Source: Gordionus sp. m RMFG-2023
Taxonomy: Eukaryota > Nematomorpha > Gordioida > Chordodea > Parachordodidae
Assembly: GCF_954871325.1 (NCBI RefSeq)
Contig: NC_088775.1
Location: forward strand, 1,473,473 to 1,537,472
Length of the DNA: 64,000 nt
Reading direction: 5' to 3'
In this document: in pieces, positions 50,307-63,937 of the stretch
Layout of the letters: each line of letters begins with the position of its first letter
Position numbering within the stretch: position 1 is the first letter of the stretch
Program-made: the position numbers and the translations under genes
Notes under the pieces: model-generated
Database searches by the model: none
Seen by the model: the letters and a program-made list of their open reading frames with translations, nothing else
Told to the model about the DNA's origin: nothing

Positions 50307-52786
50307 GGTGTTGTTAAATAGTTCATAAAAAAAAGGGTTAATACAATATTTATATACACTTAAAAACCAAAAAAAAATGAAGAGATTTTGATCAATTACG
50401 CCAGCAATATGTGCCTTTACAATTTTTCTATTATTTTTAGATTTCTAAAAACCTACTTCATAAAATTAAATATCAAAAAACTTTATCGTTTTATTTTTTA
50501 GAATTTTTAGGTTTTTCCACATGCATTTACGTCCAAATATTATTTTTTTTTTCCAAACGTATTCTATTTATTTTAAAATTTACATAAAACCTAATTAAAA
50601 AAAATTATAATTTATAAATTTATATAAATATATAAATTAAAAATAAAATTCTATAATTGAGTCCCCAAAAAGGAACCATAATTTTGTCTAAAAATTTCTA
50701 TTTGAATTTTTTTGTCGAATAAAAAGGAATTCTCTGGGTTCATTTGTGAAAAGTCGAATTTTAATACCCAGATTTTTTAAAAACATAAATGTTGAAGGCG
50801 AAAAATGCCCGTTAGTAGAAGTCACTACTGGAGTGAATATCAAGTTTTTGAAATTTTTGTATTTGTTTGTCTTTTTAATTTCAGCCTGTGATATTAAATT
50901 GAAATTTATGTCTGAAGGGAATGATGAGACACACGTGTAGTCCCATATGAGTGATTTGACGAGGGCCCAAGGTATGGTTGTCATACCATCAAGTCTTAAA
51001 CCATCTACTTGAGATAAATTTGTTGGTTCAAGATTGTTTGGAATGTGTGCAGCTGTTAAGCTTCTATTTATTATATGGTTTACAGCTGAGTGGCGTTGAT
51101 GTCGCCCTTGACTAAAAATACAATTTAAGCCATGTGTACCCTTTGAATCAACGGTTGATTTGCATTTGATGCAGGCATGAGGCTGTACTATATCGCAACC
51201 TAGACGTAAACCAATGGTTACTCTCACTTGTTCATCTGATAAGAGATTACCAAGGTAGGGACTAGGGAGTGATTCTAACCATTCGTGACCACCAAGTCTG
51301 TCTGATAATTGAAGGAGTTGAATGCAATCTAAAGGCGGATTGACTGATATATCTGTTTGGTATTTCGAGATTAAAGGTGTGAAAATTTTTTATGTGTGAT
51401 GATTGATGGTAATACGGTGTTAATGGGTGTGTTTGCCTTCCATTTGTTACTAGCGTCGTCTAATAAACGATCGATAGGGCATATGAAGCCAGAAATCATA
51501 GAATTGTTAGATAATCTAGATAATACGAATGATGATAAGGATAAAAGATTGAGCGGAAAAAAATCGAAACAGCCTATTTTAGATATGAATTCATTGTTTT
51601 TGAAAAAAGATGATGATCGGATAATGTGCATAAATTTAGGTATGTACAGGCATTTGCGAATTAAAAATATGATGAGCTGGTAGGAGACTTAGGATGTGCT
51701 TCATACTGTAAAAACTTTTAAAAATCTTGTGGAGAAAATCTTCCGACTTGGTCGTATTAGCTAATGGGGACCCAAGTAAGGTTAAGCTGTCAAGAGCAAT
51801 GATTTTGTAGCCTTACAACTTTTGTGGTTTATTGTTTAAGAAACATAATTCTGTTTAATTTATGTTGAGTACCAGGCCGATAGCTTGGGAATCGATTTCC
51901 AGGTGTTTTAAGGCGCTTAGTACATTAGCTGAGGGGCCACAGATGGTCCCATCGTCTAAATACCATAGATTAAGATCTAGGTTAAAATTTTGTGTAATTT
52001 GGTAGATGAGATGATGGCAAAAAAGAATAGGTCCTATTGAATCCCCTCTTGGGATAAAATCTGATAAGATCCATATGTCAAAGGCGCATGAAAACCATAT
52101 GAGGATTCAATAAATTTAGAATAACAGGGAAAAGTTTCATAGAAGAATATTAAAAATGAGGTACGATGTAGGCTATTGAAGGCATTTTTGAAATCTAGTT
52201 TACATATTACAGAATCAGGTGGTAGGTTTTCTAAGTATATTTTTAAGGTATGAGCCGCTATTTCACAGCCACCCTTGATCCCAAAACCTAGTTGATAAGA
52301 ATTTAAAATGCTGACATCATGTTTGATGTGTTCGATTATGATTTTGGCTATTAATCTTCTGAAAAAGGAGCCTACTGCAATAGGATGGGTACCACCATCT
52401 GGCTTAGATAAAGCAATTAGACGTGCACCTAAAAGGATTTGGTGAGTTTGTATTGGAATATCATTATTTATTATGTCATTACAAAAAGTTGTTAAAACCT
52501 TGATGTCAGAACTATGGGAAGGATTTTTTGAATTAATTAAGTATTGAAAATAGGAGGGTCTGAAACCATCAAAACCACCTGCTGAGTTTTTATTGAAAGA
52601 ATTGATAGCATTGACTATTTCATCACTGGTAAAAATTACTGTGTGGTGGATAGGAGGGATGGATAGATTATCTGTAGAAGCTTCAGGATGTAGTTGTTTC
52701 AATAGTTGTAATGTTTCTTCAATGATAGGAGAAAGATGGTTATCTGAGGATATGAGTTTAATTGCACCACCTATGTCACCTTGATC

Positions 52787-55611
52787 CAGGGGCGTCGCTA
52801 GCCTTTACAATCTCAGGGGGCTCAACTGAAAAAATTTTATGGGGGCCTTTGCCCCCCCATACCCTCTATTTACGGGCCTTGGGCCGGGTTTTATATTAAT
52901 ATATTATACCTTTTAAAAATTTGCTAACTCTGAATAATTATTCTGAATTTCATATTTTGTCATTTATTATATTATGCATACAAAATAAACTAGCATATAA
53001 ATAATTAAAACAATATAAGACATTTCTAAAAATATTATTTTTAATACAAAATCGATTTATTACAGTATAAAATATTTTCAATTGCTGATATAAAAAAATT
53101 TTGCGTCTAAAGAATTACTAATGATAAAAAAGATTTATTTATTCATACATATGCCTCAATTGATAATGGTTTTTAAAAACTACATATTATAAAATTAGCA
53201 ACTCACATTGACAAAAGGTCAAAAAACTAATAACACTCTGTTATCATTTTTAGACAATGTTTTATAGAATGGACTAATAAGGAAAAATTTACAGGCCTAA
53301 CCAAATCAACAATTCTTGGAAAAGAGAACATAAAAGACCAATCCAAATCATAAAACTGTATGGTGGTTAGAGCTTCCTCTTAAATGACATGATGGAAACT
53401 TGATAAGTAATTGAGGAAAAAATTGTGAGATATTAAATTTCTAAAAGATTATCTTCCATTTTTAATGATATATAAACACTACACAGTTGACCACTATTGC
53501 TTATAAAATATGCAATCATATGCCCTCAGCAGCTGTAATAATAATCTTAAATTACATAGCCACACAAATAATAGATGCTGGTTAATTCGCAGTCATAGCC
53601 ATGACACTCACTATATTAACTTATATCAGAATTTATTATGCTAGATAAATTGATAAAACAAAATCACTAAAAATCTTTAGATGAAATTATGCCAATGTAT
53701 AAAGCTTTAAGTTATTTACAAGGCAGGGATGCCATATTAGAAATGAAACATTTTGTAACTATAAATCAAGAACCAGAGTGATATGATATGATAAAAGAAA
53801 TTAATTAAGATTTTATATATTATTGTCGCACCACCTCTAGTTGGTATATTATATCTTAAAATAGTAGTAGTTTGTAATTTCAAAAATATACTAGTATTAA
53901 AAATTAACTCAAAACTGTTCAAATAAATATAAAATAGCTTTCCTATAATCATGTAAAAAAGAGAAGAAAAGTTATCTAATTTATTACATTCATTCTGGGA
54001 TAAATAATAAGATGTTAAATTTTAAAATTCTTTCTAAATATATAGAGGGCGTTAAATATTTAAAAGCAATTTATTACTTATATTCAGGGATCCAAACCGA
54101 AACGAATATTGGTTCGGTTCGGGTTAAGGTTCGGATAAAAATAACGGCAAGGTTCAGGTTCGGTTCGTAAAAAATTAAAATATCGGTTCCGTTCGAACCT
54201 CTAAAAAGCGGTTTGAACAGATTTATATTCAAACCTACATTCGAATTATGTATAGGGAAAATATTTTTTTATTTTATCATTAATTTAAAAAACAGATATA
54301 TAAAAAATTTATTTTTATTATTTGCACATAAAAATAAAAATATATATCAAAGATTAATTTTAATATGAACAATATTTTCCTTTTTTTTACTTTAATTTTT
54401 AATTTTATTAAGCAGCTCAATTATTATATTTTCAAAATTCGTCTCACTCAAATTATATATACAAGGAGATAGCATAAATTTAATTGTTGAAACATCTTTC
54501 CACACTAACTTGGGTAGCCGGCACTGCCAATATGATATCAGATTTGATGTGTCATTTATAATAATATTTTGGATTTAATTTTTCTCTAAGCATTATATTT
54601 TATAAGCTTAAAATATTTAAATAATGTTGTAAAATGACAATATACTAAAATTTATGAAAATTGTGACAGACACTTATCAATCAAATGTGATTGATGATAA
54701 TCTTTAAAATAACTCGAATATAATTGAATAATTATAACTTACATATTATTTTATAAGCATAAAAATGAGACTCGAACGGGTTCAGAGGCATTTTAGCGGT
54801 TTGGTTCAGGTTCGGCTAGAATTTTTTTAGCGGTTTAGGTTCGGTTCAGGTTCTATAAAAAATACCAGTTTTTAGCTGTTTAACGGTTCAGTTCAGGTTC
54901 GGTTTGGATTCCTGCTTATATTAATTATCAAAATCATTTATCAGTAAGAATAATTAAAATATTATTCTCAAATACGTATGTAAAAGTGGTATTTAACCTA
55001 ATCTTTTATAACCAATTATATCTAGTAGAGGATTATAAACTATATGTTTACTTATTTTTATAAATAATTCTTTAATACTTATTTGGATTTGGACCTTTTT
55101 TAAGAAGAGGCATGGTAATTAAATTTAAATATCAATAATATAGTATAGGTGATTTTGAACTCGGCTAATTACTATATTAAATTTGTTAATTTTCAATTAA
55201 TATTTATTTAATTTAGGGTTATATAATAATTTAAATAATAAAAGTCAATAAAGCTTCAACTGTTAATGCTAAATTAATATTTAGTGAGTGATATTAATAT
55301 TCTATTTTTAACACAGAATTTGATTGCAAGCTGACATAGTGAAAATATAATTTATAAGTATTAGTCTAATCTAATAATTAAAATAGTATTCATTTAAGAA
55401 TAATTTAGATTGACTTATTAATTTTTAAATTAAATAATTAAATCTATATATTACTCAATAAAATTATAAAAGAAATCATTCAGTGGGCAATCAAAAAAAT
55501 TTATTTTAAGGGGATATTAAGGAGCCATTAAAAAAAATTTTTTGCTTCAGGGGGCCATTCAAATTTTTCAGGGGGCTCGAACCACTGCGCCCCCCCCTAG
55601 CGACGCCATTG
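52787..55611. mobile_element. hAT-A: 2.8-kb non-autonomous hAT element inside LINE element 1
   Basis: The left end CAGGGGCGTCGCTAG and inverted right end CAATGGCGTCGCTAG match at 13 of 15 positions, and GC-rich G runs lie just inside both ends. The target-site duplication is CCTTGATC (52779-52786) and CCTTCATC (55612-55619), 7 of 8. The interior has no transposase frame. It carries a second hAT element (54085-54914), so its own length is about 2.0 kb. Other ends of this family lie at 59221 and 63938. Confidence 0.88.
54085..54914. mobile_element. hAT-B: 830-bp hAT MITE nested in hAT-A
   Basis: The left end CAGGGATCCAAACCGAA and inverted right end CAGGAATCCAAACCGAA are terminal repeats, followed by inverted GGTTCGGTTC-rich blocks. 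The 8-bp duplication CTTATATT is exact (54077-54084 and 54915-54922). Non-coding. The GGTTCGG words recall the MITE at 3640-4178, but the ends differ. Confidence 0.92.
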
Positions 55612-56414
55612 CCTTCATCTATTTTATTTGATATTATTTTTCATTTGTGTGTTATATCATCTACTTGCTTTTTAACATTACGATTGTAGTTAATCATTTA
55701 AATAGTGTCAAAATTATCAATGCTTGATTTTATTTGTTCATGTAATGGGGTCTCTTTGTTAGCGGGATGTATAAGACATTTGTGAGTGAAGGTTAATAAG
55801 TCTTCCCATGATTTTAAACAATTTAAGTTATCATTAACTTTTGTGATAAATTTAATAACAAAATTTGAAATTAGGTTTCTAGATTTATTTGGTAGATGTG
55901 TTAAAGTGGATCCTTTTTTCCATTCAAAAAATCTTTCAAGAAAATCTGTGTTAATAGGGGGAGGATGAGGCTCAATATTATTTAATATGGGTTTGGGTAT
56001 TGTTATAATTTCATTGGTTGGAGATTTCTGAGAGGAAGGACATGTTGACCCTTTGTAACTATGTTTATATAAAAGATCGCCCTTTGTCACTACTTAGTTT
56101 TGCACAGATGTTACAAATTGTTGAAATTGTTTTATTTTATTTTATTATTTTTAAACATAAGAATAATTATAAAAATTAAAATTTCTTAGCAAAACTCTGT
56201 TTGTAGGATTGTGAATATTTAAATTGATGTTACAAAATTGCTTGTTAAAAGTTTGAGGGTATGTGTAATGTGCAAGAAAACTATGAGAGGTATTGTTTGT
56301 AATTTTGATCCTGCACATCTAGGCAATTATGGGCCAAAGAGATAGTAATGATTTTCACGTTTGTCGGCAAGTAATTATGAATGATAAAAATAATTAAAAG
56401 TAAATTAAAAAAAT

Positions 56415-57436
56415 TAATATTAGCGCTACCCAATAATCATTATTTTTATATTTAGGCATTTAACGCCCTCTTATGGATATATATTTATTAAATTTTATAA
56501 TTGAGAAATAAAATTGTGAGTAGTATAATAAGGCTAGGTAAATATATATATATATTTTTAAACATTTGATATTAAGTAAAAAATAAATTTTGATAGAAAC
56601 ACATGGCTTTAGCAAAGATTACGAAAACTAAAGATTCTTACATTATGATCCAATGAATCTAAATTTTAAAGTTTATATAGTAAATGTATTATAAAAAATA
56701 ATATAAATTTGAATATAAAATAAAATGAAATAGTAAAAATAGCGATATATTTTATAAAAAAGGTTATTTGTAGAAATCGTGATAATAAATAAATTTTTTA
56801 TCTTTGAAGTTTTCATTTATAGCTTGACAAGTCTCCATATGTTCTTAATTAAAATTTATATTTAATTTTAATTTAGTCCGATGTCACAATGATGGAAACA
56901 CATGGCGGCAGCTATATTTGAATAAAACTATTTTATTAAAAATAAAAATGATCTTTACATTATCACCCAAATATCTAAATTTTAAAATTTATAATATAGT
57001 ATAATAAATATAGATTATTTGAATATAAAATAAAATGGAATAGTAATAATTGCGATATATTTTATAAGAGCTCATTCAAATATTATAATTATTTTAATAA
57101 ATATTTTAAATTAATTTTAATTAATATTATAATTTTATTTTAATAAATATTTTAATTTAATTTAATTAATATATTATTTTATTTCGCGTCTACAATGGAT
57201 TTATATATTATTTGATATTCTAAATTTTTTCTATTTAATAAATTATTAATATTTAAGCATATTTTTTAAAAACAAACTGAAAATTATTTTTTAAATAAAG
57301 ATGATTGTGTTTATGATTAATTACATTTTAACAATGCAGTATTTTACTCGTATCCTTTATTTATTAATGAAGTTTTTCTTTAAATTAATATTTATATTAA
57401 ATGAAGCCCTAATTTGTATTATATATGAAACTTGTA
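56415..57436 (-). repeat. distal part of receptor unit 3, cut off by the LINE
   Basis: GCGCTACCCAATAATCATT and TTTAACGCCCTCTTATGGAT match 37360-37440 in unit 1 and 42280-42360 in unit 2. The proximal part of unit 3 stops near 50560, on the other side of LINE element 1. Two diverged direct copies (about 56590-56710 and 56890-57060, sharing AACACATGGC and TTTGAATATAAAATAAAATG) lie inside. Confidence 0.72.
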
Positions 57437-57620
57437 TGGTGTGTTAAATGGTTCTATTTAAAAAAAAACAACTAATTCAATATTTTTTGGCCAAAAATAA
57501 TGCCCAAGCCTTCGATACCATTCTGACATCTACTAGCAAAAATCTCTAAACTTGCGTAAAATAATTTTAGGAGCTAAAATATTCGGTTTCCCTATTTAAA
57601 TTGATTCCGTTTAACAATGG
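57437..57620. mobile_element. MITE, TAGTGTTGTTAAAC family
   Basis: Left TGGTGTGTTAAATGGTTC, middle AATATTTTTTGGCC and GCAAAAATCTCTAAACTTGC, right GAGCTAAAATATTCGG. Preceded by the TTATTAATGAAGTTTTTC context found upstream of the receptor copies. Confidence 0.65.
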
Positions 57621-57690
57621 TGGAAAAGCCGAGTGACAAAGTTCTGGCGTTGAAGCCCCAACCATCGAGCCTTCAGGAAGCTCTTGGCTA
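57612..57690 (+). repeat. tRNA-like (SINE-head-like) fragment
   Basis: GGTGGAAAAGCCGAGTGACA resembles an A box; CAACCATCGAGCCTTC about 40 bp on is a weak B box. Near-identical to 46061-46110 over the first 45 bp. A tRNA-derived SINE head is possible; it is not a folded tRNA. Confidence 0.4.
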
Positions 57691-59220
57691 CTCCTTATCT
57701 TCATATGAATTTGAAAATTGAAAAAAGGTATAGGAAGAGAGGTGACATCGTAATGTGCATTTATAGTAGATAAAGATAGCATTGAATTAATTATATATCT
57801 ATAAATAATGTACATTAAGAGAGGGATCATAAAGGCAACATTCAGGTTAAAAAAAATAAAAAGCCATAGGTCTCTCTATTGTGCAGATATCCTTTCCAAA
57901 ATAGGTTGTATTATTTTTAAAATGAGGCTGTCAAAAAAGCTTTATTTTATTTTTGGAAAGCAATTAATGTTCTGGGTTAGTATCAAGTAGGTTAAAATGT
58001 CTGACATAAAACCTTGCCCATATTTTTTTTATTGCTTCTTTTAATTGAGTAACCCCTAATTAGATTCATTGCCAAGATTTTATATAGTTCCTAACTAAAT
58101 AATTTATCTCGATTTTCATAATTTATTCATGTTTAATCTCTTCTTAATTTCCTTCCTTGTTTGGGACGGATTGACAGGCCAACCAGTGAGTTAAATAAGG
58201 GTTCCAAGCCTAGCAGGCTTCACCCACAACTCCCATTTGCGAAGCTCACTTTACTATTGATATGTAACCGGATGGCCAAATGTATTGTTATTTTCCTTTA
58301 ATTTCCAAACTTTTATAAAATGGTTCGTAAATTTTATAAACCAGTGCATGGAAGCAATAAAATAGAAGCAATAAGTAAAAGTAATATTTATATGAGTAAA
58401 TAATTTTACAGAGTTCCCAATTTAACAAGAGATTTTGAAAATTATCATCCTCTAATCTAAAAATTAATTTGGTTAAGTGGCTGATGTCAATAAAAGATAT
58501 TAACATGAATCTTGACAATTTACATAGTAGTTTTCCCTATAGTCCAATTTGCCCAGTTTTGCATATTTTTAATTGGAATCTAAAAAATAATATAGACTTT
58601 CTAATAAAATTGACATTAAATCTTTTCGTACTCAAAATTGAAGATATTTTTTTTGTGAATTTTATATTTTATATTTAATAGAAGAACAAAAGAAGAAATC
58701 GCCTAGTGCAAAACATTAATTTTATCTTTTTTTCCTCATCTCTACCAGGGTTTTTTGATTTTCTATCTATGTTTACAAGGGAATTTTGGTTATTATATCT
58801 CGAAGCATTTTATTTTTAAATAAATAATAATTGAACTGGCAATTTGAATAAACCCTTTTTTACGAAGTTGGAATTTCGCAATTTCTTTAAAAAATAACTT
58901 CGAATTCAGACTACTTATATATTTCACGCTCGTAATAAAATTTCTTTTAAAATAAATTTATATATAAATAAATAGTTATAATATAGTGTGTGTATGATTA
59001 AATGTTTTATTTATTTTTTTCAGTTTGTATAATTGTTACAAAAATATTTTTAATCACTTTAGTATGTGAACGTTACGCAACACAAAGTAATACATTAATT
59101 ATTATGTTTTTTTTTGTTTTAAAATTCAGTATATATTAAACGAATTTAAGATCCAGTCAACCATTATACTAAATTCATTTGCCTAATTTTTGGAATTCTT
59201 ATAAAATATTGTAAAACATA
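57691..59220. other. gene-free stretch
   Basis: AT-rich with one more GC-balanced patch at about 58160-58270 (CAGGCCAACCAGTGAG, AGCCTAGCAGGCTTCACCCA) that I cannot assign. No exon seen. Confidence 0.5.
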
Positions 59221-59270
59221 GATGGGACGCGTCACTAGCCTTTACAATGCAGAGGGCTATAAGATTTCTT
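59221..59270. mobile_element. isolated left end of hAT-A family
   Basis: GACGCGTCACTAGCC and TTTACAATGCAGAGGGCT follow the left end of hAT-A (GGCGTCGCTAGCC, TTTACAATCTCAGGGGGCT). No right end was found before LINE element 2. Confidence 0.65.
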
Positions 59271-59599
59271 TTAAAATTATATTCAAATAAAAAATTTTCG
59301 TCTATCCAACAGCTATTTTCTTCTAAATTTAATAAGTAATTAAGCTTTAATATATTTTAATCAATTAAAGCGACAATAACATCATGAATCTTTCAATATA
59401 AAAACATGCAATGAAAATAATGATATAGAAATCATATTGAATACTGTCTATGGTTTATTATGAAGTCAACCTCATGAAAGAACCTATAAACGAATGTAAT
59501 AAAAAACGATGTTGCCAAGAAAATAGTTATAAACTACAACAATAGTATCTTATAATTTAACATTATCACAATTTCATACTTGGATCTAAAGGCAATTCA

Positions 59600-62240
59600 C
59601 ATAACTCAACTGTATCACAAAACTAGAACATGAGCAATAGGAGAACTTGCTCATATTGCTTTAGAATTATTAACAGAAAAAATAACAATTTAATAACCAT
59701 CCATGGACCACTCACTTCAAGATGCCCAGGCAGTAATAAACCTCCAGCCTCCCTGCATGAACCTTCATCACTTAGCATCTCACCTGATATTCCACCACCA
59801 CCTTTAATTTCAACCCTAATGACTCTAACAATTATTTAATCCACCAAATATAAATCCAACACAGGAAAAGACCTTTATAAAAATTATCCAATTCCTGATT
59901 TGGAATACCCAAAATTTTTAACAAGCTATTTTAGCCCAACCATATCACGATTCCCAAAAGCAGCCCTTAAATTAATTTATCCTTTTTATATCAAAATTAT
60001 TAATAATATTTTACAAAATCCAGAAGATCTAAATTGAAGAAAATTGATATATTTCCCAACATTAATATTATCAAATCCACCAAAAGATAATCCAACCCCA
60101 CTATGACAAACCATCAAAGAAAGAATTGAAAACTTTGATCTTAATTTTGAAAAATTATCACCAAATATCAATGATCCTGCTAAAAAGACTTCAAGTAACC
60201 CCTCAGACAAATTAATATATAATAAGATTAATAATTTCAATATAAAAGGAGCTCTCCAAGCTCTAGATTAACGCAAACACTCTGGCACCCGATAATATCA
60301 CCACAAGAAATCAACTTTTAGAAAAACATCCTAGCCCCAAATACACTCCTAAAATACTGGCTATAATAAATTCAAAGATAAATATAATATCACTCCCGAA
60401 GAAGCCTTAACCGCTATTAAATCTTTTCCAAAGGATTCTGCTCCAAGACTGGATTACCTTCGATCCTCATTTATTATTGACCTTATGGGTTTAGACAGTT
60501 CCGAATTTCTACTTAATTCTTTAACGAAAATTTTTAATCTTATTATCAAAGGGAAATTACCACATAAACTAGTACCAATAATCTTTGGTGCTCGACTAAT
60601 TGCACTTGAAAAAGCGGAAAATCAAGTGCGCCCAATAGCTATTGGAATTTTTTATCGACGAACCATTTCAAAAATTATTTGTAATCGACTCAAATCTATA
60701 ATAACCTTAAGCTTATCTCCATACCAACTGGGATTTGAAGTAAAAGAAGGCTGTAAAGCTGCAATCCATTGCAGTCGACTAGTTTTATCTAACCTCAAAT
60801 TTGGATTATATAGAAAAATTAGACATATCCAATGCTTTTAATTCAATTAATAGGAATAAAATGTGTTTGGTACCTTGACGATTGTACTATATCGGGGACC
60901 AGTTCTTCAATCGAGAATTGTCTAGATATAATCAACAAACACTTTAATGAACTTAATTTATCCTTAAATATAAATAAATGCGAAATTTATCCTTCTCCGC
61001 CTCCAACAGACACCATATTAGATAACTTTAGATGGACATCCTTACAAGATATCAGTATATTAATAGCCCCGTTAGAAGGTTTCAGAGGGAGTTTTTAATT
61101 TTTTAAATAATCACCTTCAATCACTATTCACCAAACTATCGATCTTAAAAAAATTACCCATCCATCAAGCATACTACATTCTCAAACGCCCTTTTATTAC
61201 CACAAATCCAGTATTGATTAAAAACTTCTGGTGCCTTCTCTTCTGAAATTCTTTTATAAGAATATGAACAAAATATTCTATAAATGATGACAGAGTTATT
61301 AAACATGAAACTCGATTCTAACTCATGGCTTCAAGCAACTCTCCCTTGTAAATCCGGAGGACTAGGCCTAAGATCGGCATTAAGTATCTCCCTTGTTTCC
61401 TTCATCTCATGAACCTTTTCAACAAAAATTATTACCTCGCATTTAGATGAAGCCTTACGTTGTTGGAACATTAATGTCTTACCAAACACAGCCCCGCCAG
61501 ATTCAACGAAACAAAAAGATTGGGATCAAGGATTGGTATATCGTTCCTTAGCTTACCTCAACTTGAGCGATGATCACCAATATAAATCCCTCTTAAGATC
61601 TCTTAATTTCAACAACTCTGGCCATGAATGGTTAGATTCATATCCCAGTATTTTAAATAACCAGCTAATAGATAACGACGCTTTTCGTTGTGCAATCAAT
61701 TTACGCTTGGGCCTACATAACCTAAACCATTATACTTGCAATAAATGCAATCAATCGGCAGATGCGTATGGGAGACAAGCTCTCCACTGTAAATTTATAT
61801 CAAAAATAAGCCGACATGATAAAATAAATACAATAATAGCTTCTTTTTTAAATAAAGCCAATTTTCCCTGTATTTTAGAACCTACATCCTTTTCAGATAA
61901 AAAACGCCCTGACGGCAAAACCGTCGTACCTTTTTTCATGGGAAAGCCTTTAATGTGGGATTTTACCTGCATTAATCCCATGGCTCCATCTAATAATTCC
62001 CACGATCCCCTTAACAGAGCCGAATCTCTAAAAATATAAAATACTCACACCTAATGTGTGATAACCACTTTGTTCCAATAGCAGACAAGCGGCTTTAGAT
62101 CTATTCAAAACAATATTCAAATCAATAAAAAAATCATACCTTTCTCCATTTTGCAAACTCAAGCAGAAAATCGCCGTATCTATAATTAGATCTAATTATC
62201 AAATATTTAAAACATCATGGCCCGACCTCGCCATTTGATA
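59600..62240 (+). mobile_element. degenerate LINE of the same family (element 2)
   Basis: Starts with an N-terminal zinc finger (59630: RRTCSYCFRIINRK, later HGPLTSRCPG; C-x2-C..H..C). The RT begins near 60400 with EEALTAIKSFPKDSAP, FGARLIALEKAENQVRPIAI, YQLGFEVKEGCKAAIH and a motif A LDISNAFNSINRNK. This joins almost at once to VWYLDDCTISG, the active site, so the part between (motif B and the TYGS region of element 1) is deleted. The C-terminal part (61533-62039) has CNKCNQSADAYGRQALHC, where the finger His is Gln, then SRHDKINTI, KRPDGKTVVPF and LMWDFTC. It is homologous to element 1 throughout. Several frame breaks; inactive. Confidence 0.82.
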
Positions 62241-63937
62241 TTTCTTTTTTTTTTTAAATGTTTTTATACATTTATATTTTTTTAACTTAAATTGATATAT
62301 GACATATTTTATTATATTCTCTATATTTTAATGTTAATTTTTAAATAATTATATTTTATCATATTTGTATATGAATTTTAATAAAAAATTGAATTTTTAT
62401 TTTAAAAAAAATGAAGTTTAGTAAATATAAATTCAAATTTGAAATTTATTTAAGCTTAAAATTAAAGATGGTGGAGTGAAATCTTTTAAAATAATTATTT
62501 TTAACCCGCTTATTTATTTTAGGAAAAATTAATCTATTTTAATGCATTTGCGAATGCGTTAAATTGTCAATTTATACTTAATAATAATTATGTTGAGAAA
62601 ACTACTATGTATTAAATAAAGTCTTGACTCCCAACACAATGATTACAATAGATACGTTTTTTCACTTCGATATTTATATTTTTTTAAATATAGACACATC
62701 AGAGAAATTTAACAAAAGTAAAACAAACACTAATCATTATATTATGCTTCTTAATCAAGTAATATGTATGATCCTATTAAATGGTCTAAAATATAATATG
62801 GTAGGTATTTTTATAGGTACTGGAATATAAATATTGCTAACAAAGTCAGATTTTTAAATTTTTTAAAAAAAGCGCTAAATAAGTGATTTAATGTTTCAAA
62901 ATAGCAAAATAATTATATGCGTGGGTTTATTTTTGAATTTGAAGATCTGATTATGCCAGAAATATAATCGATAACCTATATTATGTCTCAAACGATTTGG
63001 TCATTAGCTTTTGAATTATTTTTAATTTTTCTAAAACTAACTAAAATTATGGGGATTGCGTGAAATATTGTACATGTATCGCCTGATTATGCGCTCATTT
63101 CCGTTAAATTTTTATACTCTGCTTCTATCTTGAGTAATTTTATTTATTTTAAAATGGCTTTAGAAACTTATCATGAACGAATGGGTAACAAATTAATTAA
63201 GATGCTTTTATAAATATTTTATACTGGGTGGCTTAAAAAAAATGTCGTGATTCGAAATCTTTACGACTAAAAAACGTTTAATTAATTTTTTTCAATGACA
63301 TTTCGTATTTTATTAAAAAAGCAACCTCATATTTTAAGAATATGATTTAGTCTGTTTTTGAGAAAATTAACATTTAAAAATGCTAGTATTAGATAATACC
63401 AAAGATACAGGAATTATCATTTTTTATTAGTTCTTAATATGTATGGAAAGAACTTAATAAATTATAACACAAAATATTTAAAAATATAGAATAAGTTTTA
63501 CTATAATAAACCCCTTTTATTAACACCAAAGAAAATGAAAAAGATAATTTTGTAAATTGCAAAATAAAACGAAGATTTGTACTGAAAAAATTATGTCATG
63601 AGAAGTAAAATTGGATTACCCCAAAATTAAATTTCTGAACTTCGTAGGAAAATATAACTTGCAGTTCAACAGCTTTTAAGCGACTCCGAAATACGAGATT
63701 CATATTCTTAATTTATGTCTCTAAGATGCCCTCAAATATATAGGAATTATGAAGTCTAAAATGAAAAGTTTTCTAAGTTATCTCACGAGCTGAGTATGAA
63801 ATTACTTCGATGAAAATTAGTTTGTGTATGATTTTTTATAGATATATCAATACTTATTAATCATTTTTGAAATTTTTTGAAATATTTAAAATTTTAATAG
63901 GTAATCACATAATGTTGATTGGTGCATATATGCACAG
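62241..63937. other. gene-free stretch
   Basis: AT-rich; no exon, RNA gene or clear repeat pair seen. Confidence 0.5.

Larger units (their letters stand above)
50640..56390 (-). mobile_element. degenerate LINE with RT and restriction-like endonuclease (element 1)
   Basis: Read on the minus strand: an N-terminal segment (56090-55698, with a FLERFFEWKKGSTLTHLP stretch); an interruption by hAT DNA (55611-52787); the RT (52786-51850: GDIGGAIKLISSDN, SAGGFDGFRP, YQLGFGIKGGCEIAAH, CKLDFKNAFNSLHR and the active site WYLDDGTICG); and the C-terminus (51227-50688) with CIKCKSTVDSKGTHGLNC (C-x2-C-x9-H-x3-C), GRHQRHSAV, LRLDG and LIWDYTC. A CCHC finger followed by RH, a (R/K)PD-like motif and a later Asp fits the restriction-like endonuclease of R2/NeSL-type LINEs, though the YLDD site and exact clade are uncertain. 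Several frame breaks, including one before the YLDD region, make it inactive. It is inserted in the upstream flank of receptor unit 3. Confidence 0.82.

Noticed and set aside
53737-53952. Possible transposase frame inside hAT-A
   Set aside because: Low-complexity hydrophobic sequence without any hAT catalytic or dimerisation motif.
50640-62240. Reading the reverse-transcriptase elements as LTR or virus-like elements
   Set aside because: No terminal direct repeats, protease, integrase or RNase H were seen; the RT layout and C-terminal finger fit non-LTR elements.
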